From: SZUA-584 sp964441275
GTDB taxonomy: Bacteria; Bacillota; Clostridia; Christensenellales; SZUA-584
Assembly: GCA_964441275.1 (NCBI GenBank)
Contig: CAYTUG010000007.1
Location: 1 to 64,000 of the forward strand
Reading direction: 5' to 3'
Length of the DNA: 64,000 nucleotides
Under the pieces are notes generated by a model that saw only the letters and a program-made list of their open reading frames with translations, had not been told where the DNA came from and did not search any database. Every line of letters begins with the position of its first letter. Position 1 is the stretch's first letter. Made by a program: the position numbers and the translations under genes. This document shows positions 52,692-59,561 of this stretch, piece by piece.

Positions 52692-54188
52692 GTGAAAGAA
52701 ACGGTAATAGTGCTTGACGTTGACGGCAAGCACGGCAAAATATTAGCGCGCAAAATTAGAGGCTTGCATGTTTACGCAAAAATATTGCCGCACAGCACGC
52801 CTGTTGACAAACTGCTTGAAGCGGCGCCCATTGGCATTATATTAGCGGGGGATTGTGAAAACGCAATACTAAGCGATTACAAGATAGACGAGAGGATATT
52901 TGAATCCCAAATACCCATACTTTGTGTTGGCGGTGGAAGCAGACTTTTAATAGAGGCATTCGCAAATGCAGCAACAAACACTGACAGTGCAAACAAATAT
53001 GTTGAAACCGATAAGCCGTCAATTTTGTTTGCGGGCGTTGATGCAGGTTTAATAAATTTAGATAACTTGTGCAGCATTGATAAGCTGCCGTTGGGATTTG
53101 CCCCGATCGGCTTTTCAGATAACCGCATAATTGCATTTGAAAACAAAAACAGAAGACTTTTTAGTATACAGTTTAACATAAGTTGCGGGCAGTGCGAAAA
53201 AATACTTAGGAATTTTCTTTTCGGCGTTTGCGGCGCAAGCGGCAACTGGACGGTTGAAAACTTTATAGATGAGTCTGTAAGCAGCATTCGCGAACGGGTA
53301 GGCGAAGGGCGTGTTTTGCTTGCGCTTTCGGGAGGGGTCGATTCGGCGGTGTGCGCCGTGCTGCTTGATAAATCTATTGGTCACAGGCTTAACTGTATAT
53401 TTGTCGACCACGGATTGTTGCGCGCAAACGAGGCGCAGCAGGTAGCAGACGTTTTTTCGGGCGCATATAATATTAATCTAATTTGCGTTAACGCGCAGCA
53501 AAGGTTTTTAAACCGCCTTGCCAAAGTAACAGAGCCGGAACAAAAGCGCAAAATAATAGGCGAAACGTTTATTCGCATTTTTGAAGAAGAATCTGCAAAA
53601 CTTGGAGAGATCGAGTTTCTTGCGCAGGGTACAATATACTCGGACGTTATGGAATCGGGGAACGGAACATCGGTTATAAAAAGCCACCATAACGTGGGAG
53701 GATTGCCGAACAACCTGAATTTTAGAGAGATTATTGAGCCTTTGCGTGATCTTTTTAAAGACGAGGTGCGTGCATTAGGGCAGGCGCTTGGTATGCCCCG
53801 GCACATGGTTTGGCGCCAGCCGTTCCCGGGTCCCGGGCTGGCTATTCGCATTATAGGTGAAGTAACCGGCGAGAAGATAAAAATATTGCAGGCGGCCGAC
53901 CAAATATTCTGTCAAGAGATTGAATGTCTCGATTTGCATATATGGCAATACTTTGCGCTGCTGACCGATATGCGCAGCGTTGGCGTTTTAAACAACAAGC
54001 GTACTTACGATTATACGGTTGCCTTGCGCGCAATCACAAGCACCGATGGAACGGCTGCCGATTGGGCGTTTTTGCCTCACGAGGTGTTAAACCGTGTTTC
54101 AAAGCGCATAACAAGCGAGGTTAAAGGGGTAAACAGGGTGGTTTACGACATTACGAGCAAACCGCCCGCGACGATAGAGTGGGAGTAA
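52692..54188 (+). CDS. guaA: GMP synthase with a degenerate glutaminase domain
   Basis: Converts XMP to GMP; 498 residues from the GTG at 52692 (GGAAGG nine bases upstream). The synthetase part is intact: P-loop ALSGGVDSAV (SGGVDS 213-218), FVDHGLLR, RQPFPGPGLAIRI and the C-terminal RVVYDITSKPPATIEWE. The N-terminal class I amidotransferase domain is recognisable but has lost its triad. The nucleophile position of the usual GICYG elbow is Gly80 in ILCVGGGS; the QFHPEV motif reads QFNISC, so His is Asn162 and Glu is Ser164. DFGSQ reads DVDGK. The enzyme should therefore use free ammonia instead of glutamine, or receive it from another protein. Confidence 0.93.
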   Translation: MKETVIVLDVDGKHGKILARKIRGLHVYAKILPHSTPVDKLLEAAPIGIILAGDCENAILSDYKIDERIFESQIPILCVGGGSRLLIEAFANAATNTDSANKYVETDKPSILFAGVDAGLINLDNLCSIDKLPLGFAPIGFSDNRIIAFENKNRRLFSIQFNISCGQCEKILRNFLFGVCGASGNWTVENFIDESVSSIRERVGEGRVLLALSGGVDSAVCAVLLDKSIGHRLNCIFVDHGLLRANEAQQVADVFSGAYNINLICVNAQQRFLNRLAKVTEPEQKRKIIGETFIRIFEEESAKLGEIEFLAQGTIYSDVMESGNGTSVIKSHHNVGGLPNNLNFREIIEPLRDLFKDEVRALGQALGMPRHMVWRQPFPGPGLAIRIIGEVTGEKIKILQAADQIFCQEIECLDLHIWQYFALLTDMRSVGVLNNKRTYDYTVALRAITSTDGTAADWAFLPHEVLNRVSKRITSEVKGVNRVVYDITSKPPATIEWE

Positions 54189-54223
54189 GTCGCGACAGGT
54201 TTGCAGGTGATATTCAAATCTGC

Positions 54224-54313
54224 AAATCTGCGTACGGAGGAAATATGCTATGAATACTGGGTTTTCGGCACATTGAATTTGTAAATCTGCATACGGAGGA
54301 AATGCGCTATGAA
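54224..54313 (+). repeat. Duplicated leader with ribosome site and 8-codon reading frame
   Basis: A 31-base unit occurs at 54224-54254 and again at 54283-54313 with 28 identical positions. Each copy contains TACGGAGGAAAT and then CTATGAA, that is a full ribosome binding site and start codon. The second copy starts the gene at 54309. The first copy starts an 8-codon frame, 54250-54276, encoding MNTGFSAH. It may be a tandem duplication or a leader peptide. Confidence 0.55.
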
Positions 54314-55043
54314 GAAGAGTTGGATAGCAAAGCTGATTGGGATACCGATAGTCGCTGTCACGATCGTTTACGTGATAGCTTGGATCGTATTTATTAAGGG
54401 TGGTTCTTACCCGACAGGCGCTGGGTTAAGTAAAAGTGATTGGCTAGGATTTTACGGTAGTATCATCACATTGTTTGGGACTCTTTTTCTTGGGATCATC
54501 GCCTATATGCAAAACATATCGCTTCAAAAAGCAAACGAAAGATTTGAAAAAGCTAATTTGAATATGCTTGAGCAAGATCTGAAGTTAAATGGTTTTTCAA
54601 GCATTTCAATAGAGCTTATAACAATATATAACGATGGGATAAACTTGTTTTTTAAAAATACTGGTAAATTCTATCCATCTACCATGAGTGTTAATAGTGC
54701 CGTGATAGAGAGTGAAAACGAATCAAAAAACAAATTAACAGTTTTAGCGGAGAGTCAGGGAGTTTTTCATGCAGTTAAACATTATGATGGATATTTTTTT
54801 CTGCCTCTAAGTGAGGGTGATATCAAAATGATCAGAGAAAGTCTCATAAATGACAACTGTAGTGACATTTCCCCACAGGAGAATTTGGTTTTATGGCTTG
54901 ACTATGAACTGGAGAATAGCCTCGGTGTAATTACAAAAGTATATGAGAAGCTTATTGCAAAAAAAATTGCTGTTGATGGGTTTGTTATAGAATATAGGTT
55001 TCTTATAAATAGGGAGATATTTATTCAAAACGCAGAAAATTAA
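54309..55043 (+). CDS. Membrane-anchored hypothetical protein
   Basis: Protein of 244 residues, not recognised. Two hydrophobic segments lie at about residues 9-30 (IPIVAVTIVYVIAWIVFI) and 48-68 (GSIITLFGTLFLGIIAYM), followed by a coiled-coil-like stretch (LQKANERFEKANLN) and a beta-rich domain. The layout resembles small accessory-genome membrane proteins of unknown role. The coding sequence is more AT-rich than guaA, a sign of recent acquisition. The ribosome site is in the duplicated leader. Confidence 0.7.
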   Translation: MKKSWIAKLIGIPIVAVTIVYVIAWIVFIKGGSYPTGAGLSKSDWLGFYGSIITLFGTLFLGIIAYMQNISLQKANERFEKANLNMLEQDLKLNGFSSISIELITIYNDGINLFFKNTGKFYPSTMSVNSAVIESENESKNKLTVLAESQGVFHAVKHYDGYFFLPLSEGDIKMIRESLINDNCSDISPQENLVLWLDYELENSLGVITKVYEKLIAKKIAVDGFVIEYRFLINREIFIQNAEN

Positions 55044-55361
55044 TACTTGAGTATTGTGTTATAGAAATTGATGTTTTATTTTTGACTGATAACACAACTT
55101 TGATAATATTGTTGATAACAGTATCTCAGAAAGACCATATAGGGTGGATAACTGAAATCATATCCTATCAAATGGAATCAAAACATCTAAACAGAAAAGT
55201 TTAGAAATGGGATTAACTCGGCGAGTGAGAGTAGTTTACGGTGAGCCGAAAAGCCTTTATCCATGCGTATTTGCGGATTCTTGATAACACTTTTGGCAAC
55301 GTTGTGGCAACATTTCGTGGTATCATTATAGTATCAGCCATAAGAAAAGAGCCAACTTATT
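55044..55361. other. AT-rich gap without a recognisable gene
   Basis: About 318 bases with no convincing reading frame of a known family. The stretch contains several short direct-repeat-like words (GATAACA, GGCAAC, GGCAACA). It could be the edge of the accessory region; I cannot identify an attachment site. Confidence 0.4.
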
Positions 55362-55383
55362 TTAAGTGTCAGTCAGCTCTTTT
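55345..55383 (-). terminator. Terminator of the minus-strand membrane protein gene
   Basis: AAAAGAGC and GCTCTTTT enclose a loop that itself holds the small hairpin ACTTA/TAAGT. Read on the minus strand it ends in a T-run, and it overlaps the last codons of the gene at 55362-55826. On the plus strand it also ends in T, so it may act in both directions. Confidence 0.5.
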
Positions 55384-55826
55384 TTGTGTTGTAGATGTAT
55401 TCCGATATGTCCTACACCCAAAAGCAAAATGCCTGGTATTAAAATGGGGTTTCGCCCATAAACCCCTAATAAAAGAAATCCGATAACAGGAAGTGTTGCT
55501 CCTGCAATTGGAACGCTAAGAAAACTGCTATAAAAATCTTTCAAACTTTTAGAACTTTTAAAATATCTAAACCACCAGAATTCATACATAATCATAAAAG
55601 TAAAAGATACTATCAGCCAAATGCTCCAGACTGAAAAAGGTTTAAAATCACTAAAAATTAAGGCTGCGGTTGCAACAATTATTTGTCCTATCCTCTCGCA
55701 TAAAACAAGAAGGTTGTTTTCATGTTCTGCTGTGTAATTTTTGGGCTGATTTTTTGTCCATATTAAATTTGGAATTGTAAGCATTAATAAATAAACAAAA
55801 CCCACATATGAAAAACCAAGATTCAT
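55362..55826 (-). CDS. Small polytopic membrane protein
   Basis: Protein of 154 residues with four to five hydrophobic segments (about 5-20, 45-60, 68-86, 108-125, 128-142). It starts MNLGFSYVGFVYLLMLTIPN and ends in a charged KKELTDT tail. Conserved polar spots such as IPNLIWTKNQP and EFWWFRYF are visible. It resembles an unnamed group of clostridial membrane proteins. It stands alone on the minus strand, with a terminator overlapping its end. Confidence 0.7.
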   Translation of the reverse strand: MNLGFSYVGFVYLLMLTIPNLIWTKNQPKNYTAEHENNLLVLCERIGQIIVATAALIFSDFKPFSVWSIWLIVSFTFMIMYEFWWFRYFKSSKSLKDFYSSFLSVPIAGATLPVIGFLLLGVYGRNPILIPGILLLGVGHIGIHLQHKKELTDT

Positions 55827-55903
55827 TTTTCACGCTCCATAGTAGAATTATCATTTTTCAGGACTATCCAAAAGAAAACCACTTAGCCTTCGTGGTGGTG
55901 CTT

Positions 55904-56173
55904 TCATCCGATTTTGTGTAATGTTAAATTTAGGATAGTTATAACGCCACTGTCGTATTCTTCCTTTGTGATTTCACCGGCTTTGAGTCTTGCAGACTGC
56001 TCCTGCCAAGCGGAAAGCATTTCAAGAATACCTACATAGATTATATCTTTGGATTTATCGAGCCGCAAGCAGATTTCGCCATCAATTTCAACGACTTTAG
56101 GCCCATGCAAATCTTTCAAGGTGAACAGCGTATGCATTTCCAATAGGCTATTTTCAGCTATAGCTAATCTCAC
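55904..56173 (-). pseudogene. Frameshifted small hypothetical gene
   Basis: A minus-strand frame of 89 codons starts at 56173. Its sequence KDLHGPKVVEIDGEICLRLD and AWQEQSARLKAGEITKEEYD is well-formed; from EEYD on it turns into unlikely sequence and stops. Shifting by one base near 55953 instead reads RYNYPKFN, and inserting one T would give SWRYNYPKF, a plausible natural end. I think a single-base deletion damaged the 3' end. The family is not recognised. Confidence 0.5.
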
Positions 56174-56216
56174 TATATGGGAAGATTTTCTTGATAGTAT
56201 TGCCGAATTATGATAC

Positions 56217-56222
56217 TATAAT
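56217..56222 (+). promoter_or_regulatory. -10 box ahead of the defence operon
   Basis: TATAAT lies 39 bases before the XRE regulator start. TTGATA at 56191-56196 is 20 bases upstream, longer than the usual 16-18. The operon promoter probably lies here, but the -35 is weak and may depend on the regulator. Confidence 0.35.
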
Positions 56223-56260
56223 CGCATAAATCTACAGATTGCTCTAAAGGAGGCCTTTGA

Positions 56261-56473
56261 GTGCCCGCAATTAGTTATGATAAACTTTGGAAGTTATTGA
56301 TTGATAAGAAAATGAATCGCACAAAACTTAGAGAGGCCACAGGACTAAGTTTTAATGTGATCGCCAAAATGGGCAAACGCGAAACTGTTTCCATGGAGAG
56401 CTTACTTAAAATATGTAATACTCTGCAATGTGACATCTCTGATATAATGGAAATTATCCCATATGAGCGGTAA
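56261..56473 (+). CDS. XRE-family (Cro/CI-type) regulator
   Basis: DNA-binding protein of 70 residues. The helix-turn-helix is KMNRTKLREATGLSFNVIAK, followed by SMESLLKICNTLQCDISDIM, standard for single-domain XRE proteins. It starts with GTG after AAAGGAGG and ends 5 bases before the first methyltransferase-like gene. Small XRE proteins at the front of restriction-modification operons (C proteins) time expression of nuclease after methylase; this is the likely role here. Confidence 0.88.
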   Translation: MPAISYDKLWKLLIDKKMNRTKLREATGLSFNVIAKMGKRETVSMESLLKICNTLQCDISDIMEIIPYER

Positions 56474-56478
56474 GGAAA

Positions 56479-57147
56479 ATGAACAATTCACAGACAAAAT
56501 CCAAACAACGCGTAACCGACCACGGCGAGGTGTTTACCGCCGAGCGTGAAGTTAATGCCATGCTTGACCTTGTGAAGCAGGAGACGGAACGTATTGACAG
56601 CCGCTTCCTTGAGCCTGCCTGCGGCGATGGCAACTTCCTTGCTGAGATATTACGCCGTAAACTTGCTGTTGTGAAGTCGCGCTACGGTAAAAATGCGGAT
56701 GATTATGAGCGTTACGCCGTTATTGCAGTTACGAGCATTTACGGTGTGGAGTTATTACCGGACAATACCGACGAGTGCCGGAAGCGGATGTTTAAGATTT
56801 TTGATAAAGAGTACACGGCGAATTGCCAAAAGACAGCGAACGATGAAACTCGCGAGGCTGTACGTTATATTTTACTGCATAACATTCTCTGCGGCGATGC
56901 GCTGACTATGAAAACCGCTGACGGTGTACCGATCATATTTGCGGAATGGTCGGCGGTGAATGGGTGTATGCTCAAACGGCGCGATTTCCGGCTTGACCAA
57001 ATGTTAGAAGAAAACGCAGCCAATCTGCAATTGGATTTATTTGGTGAAGTTGGTGAATATGAGCGTGACGAAACAGGCACAATCGTTCTCTCGCCGATCC
57101 GAGAGTTTTCGCCAATCCATTACAGGAGGGTACAGGAACATGAGTGA
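56479..57147 (+). CDS. N6 DNA methyltransferase-like protein with motif I only
   Basis: Protein of 222 residues. It begins with a clear S-adenosylmethionine motif I region, VTDHGEVFTAEREVNAMLD then FLEPACGDGNFLAEIL, and a GVELLPDNTDECRKRM motif II-like element. The catalytic (N/D)PPY motif of N6-adenine methylases is missing; FAEWSAVNG stands at about that place. It may be a non-catalytic partner of the next methylase or the N-terminal part of a split enzyme. It shares an 8-base overlap (ATGAGTGA) with the following start. It is the first enzyme gene of the defence operon. Confidence 0.75.
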   Translation: MNNSQTKSKQRVTDHGEVFTAEREVNAMLDLVKQETERIDSRFLEPACGDGNFLAEILRRKLAVVKSRYGKNADDYERYAVIAVTSIYGVELLPDNTDECRKRMFKIFDKEYTANCQKTANDETREAVRYILLHNILCGDALTMKTADGVPIIFAEWSAVNGCMLKRRDFRLDQMLEENAANLQLDLFGEVGEYERDETGTIVLSPIREFSPIHYRRVQEHE

Positions 57148-58675
57148 TTTTTATACCAACACATATAACCCGGACGTGCTCTCCTGCCTTGCCAACCTTT
57201 CGAATGACGAGGTTTTTACACCGCCGGATATTGTAAACAAAATGCTGGATATGTTTCCGCAAGAATTGTTTATCGATATAAGCACAACGTTTCTTGATCC
57301 TGCATGCAAATCCGGCGTATTTTTACGCGAAATTGCAAAGCGGCTGTTAGTTGGTCTTGAAAGCCAAATCCCCAATTTGCAGCAGCGCATCGATCACATC
57401 TTTCACAAACAGCTGTTTGGAATTGCGATTACAGAATTAACTTCCCTGCTTTCGCGGCGAAGCGTGTATTGCTCGAAATTCCCGAATGGCAGGTATTCTA
57501 TTTCAAGATTTGATAATGCTGGGGGTAATATCCGTTTCAAGAAAATAAAGCATATTTGGCGCGGGGAGAAATGCGCCTTCTGTGGCGCTGCTAAATCGGA
57601 GTATGACCGTGACGAGGCTCTGGAAACGCATGCCTATGAGTTTATACATACTACCAAGCCGGAGGGTATTTTTAATATGAAATTTGATGTGATTATAGGC
57701 AATCCGCCGTATCAGTTGAGTGATGGGGGGCATGGTGCAAGTGCAATACCTATTTATCAAAAGTTTGCTGAACAAGCAAAAAAACTAAATCCAAGATATT
57801 TATCAATGATTATTCCCTCGCGTTGGTTTGCTGGCGGTAGAGGGTTAGATGCCTTTAGGAATGAAATGTTACATGATAATCGAGTGCGAGTGATATGCGA
57901 CTACTTTGATTCAAGCGAGTGTTTTCCGGCAATTGACTTGTCTGGTGGTATAAGCTATTTTCTTTGGGACAGAGATAATCGTGGCGATTGTAAGATTATA
58001 TCTAATGTTAATGGAAATCGCTCTGTCATGGATAGACCATTGTTAGAAAGCAATAGTAATATTTTAATACGATTCAATGGAGCGGTCAGTATTATTCGAA
58101 AAGTTATTAGCAAAGGCGAGCTTGAGTTTTCTGAAATTGTCAGTTCGCAAAAACCCTTTGGTCTAAGAACATTCATACAAGGCGAGACTAAAACAACTTC
58201 AAGAACAGTGAAATTATATGCGAATAGAAATGTAAGTAGAGAGCAAGGTTATATTGAGAAAGAAAAAATTATTGCTAATTTAGACTGGGTTAATAAATGG
58301 AAGGTCTACATTTCTCGTGTTTATGGAGAACGAGGAAGTTTTCCGTACCTTGTACTTGGAAAACCTTTTATTGGAGAGCCAAATTCTTGTTGTACTGAGA
58401 CTTTTTTAGTTATTGGTCCTTTCGATGATGAAGAAACATGCAAGAACGTAATAAGTTATATTCGCACAAAGTTTTTTAGATTTTTGGTGTTGCAACAAAA
58501 AAATACACAAGATGCACCTAAGCGCGTCTACTCCTTTGTCCCGACTCAAAATTTTTCTGAACCTTGGACAGACGATAAGCTTTACGCTAAATATGGTCTA
58601 ACCGAAGAAGAAATTGCTTTTGTAGAATCTATGATACGCCCGATGGAATTAAGTGGTGGTGACGGCGATGAATAA
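57140..58675 (+). CDS. Eco57I-type N6-adenine DNA methyltransferase
   Basis: Protein of 511 residues. Motif I is FLDPACKSGVFLREIAKR and the catalytic motif IV is FDVIIGNPPYQLSDGG. A cysteine pair (EKCAFCGAAKSEYD) lies between them. The region after residue 190 (SMIIPSRWFAGGRGLD) is typical of Eco57I-like RM methylases, and a C-terminal half of about 250 residues could be the target-recognition part. AGGAGGG at 57124-57130 fixes the start at 57140, overlapping the previous stop by 8 bases. It likely protects host DNA from the helicase-nuclease encoded downstream. Base composition of the 3' half is AT-rich, which suggests modular exchange of the specificity part. Confidence 0.85.
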   Translation: MSDFYTNTYNPDVLSCLANLSNDEVFTPPDIVNKMLDMFPQELFIDISTTFLDPACKSGVFLREIAKRLLVGLESQIPNLQQRIDHIFHKQLFGIAITELTSLLSRRSVYCSKFPNGRYSISRFDNAGGNIRFKKIKHIWRGEKCAFCGAAKSEYDRDEALETHAYEFIHTTKPEGIFNMKFDVIIGNPPYQLSDGGHGASAIPIYQKFAEQAKKLNPRYLSMIIPSRWFAGGRGLDAFRNEMLHDNRVRVICDYFDSSECFPAIDLSGGISYFLWDRDNRGDCKIISNVNGNRSVMDRPLLESNSNILIRFNGAVSIIRKVISKGELEFSEIVSSQKPFGLRTFIQGETKTTSRTVKLYANRNVSREQGYIEKEKIIANLDWVNKWKVYISRVYGERGSFPYLVLGKPFIGEPNSCCTETFLVIGPFDDEETCKNVISYIRTKFFRFLVLQQKNTQDAPKRVYSFVPTQNFSEPWTDDKLYAKYGLTEEEIAFVESMIRPMELSGGDGDE

Positions 58676-59561
58676 AATTTCCGTTCGTTTTTTTGACGAC
58701 ACCGAAGTCCGTGCCGTTTGGGATGAAGAAAAGGCAAAATGGTGGTTTAGCGTGGTAGATATTATTGGCGTTTTAACCGACAGCAAAGACCCTCGTAAAT
58801 ACTGGAATGTTATGAAGACGCGCTTAAAACGAAAGAATTCGCAGTTGGCTACAAATTGTAGTCAACTGAAATTGACCGCGCGTGACGGTAAAAAGTATGC
58901 AACCGATTGTTTGATTCAGGATGATATCATTACTCTTGTTGAAAATGTGCCGAGTAAAAAAACAGCCGAGTTCATTAAATGGTTTGCATATAGCGATAAA
59001 ACCATTGATGGTAAGAGCAAAACCAAAGCATATGCATTGTTTGATAGTTCATTATATGACACTATAGAGGTCGGCACCGTGAATGGCTTGCAGCAGATCC
59101 ATGCTTATCTGTTTGGCGGTTTGTATGATTTTGCGGGGCAAATCCGAACTATGAATATTGCTAAGGGCGACTTTCGCTTTGCTACTGCACAATTTTTGCC
59201 GGAAACGCTGAAAACCATTGAGAAAATGCCCGAAAACAGTTTTGATGAAATCATTGATAAATATGTGGAAATGAATGCTGCCCATCCCTTTATGGAGGGC
59301 AACGGAAGAAGCACACGTATTTGGCTTGATCTGCTTCTGAAAAAGAATTTGAAGCTATGCGTGGATTGGAGTCGCGTGGGCAAAAAAACATATCTTACCG
59401 CAATGGAGAAGAGCGTAACCGATACTGCGCCCATAAAAGCGTTGCTCTCTCTTGCTTTGACAAACAGGATAGATGATCGCGAAATGTTTATTAAAGGCGT
59501 GGATTATTCGTATTACTACGAGCAGGAGACCGAAATAACGGAGGTTGAGAGCAATGAGTAA
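58668..59561 (+). CDS. Bro-N/Fic-domain protein
   Basis: Protein of 297 residues. Residues 1-105 resemble a Bro-N domain (VRAVWDEEKAKWWFSVVDII, VLTDSKDPRKYW), common in phage and virus DNA-binding proteins. Residues 130-280 form a Fic domain with the complete active-site motif HPFMEGNGRSTR (His206), so AMP transfer or a related nucleotidyl transfer is chemically possible. The upstream HAYLFGGLYDFAGQIR fits too. I see no clear (S/T)xxxE(G/N) inhibitory motif. It overlaps both neighbours by 8 bases. Fic genes are often carried in restriction-modification loci, where their role is unclear. Confidence 0.87.
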   Translation: MNKISVRFFDDTEVRAVWDEEKAKWWFSVVDIIGVLTDSKDPRKYWNVMKTRLKRKNSQLATNCSQLKLTARDGKKYATDCLIQDDIITLVENVPSKKTAEFIKWFAYSDKTIDGKSKTKAYALFDSSLYDTIEVGTVNGLQQIHAYLFGGLYDFAGQIRTMNIAKGDFRFATAQFLPETLKTIEKMPENSFDEIIDKYVEMNAAHPFMEGNGRSTRIWLDLLLKKNLKLCVDWSRVGKKTYLTAMEKSVTDTAPIKALLSLALTNRIDDREMFIKGVDYSYYYEQETEITEVESNE

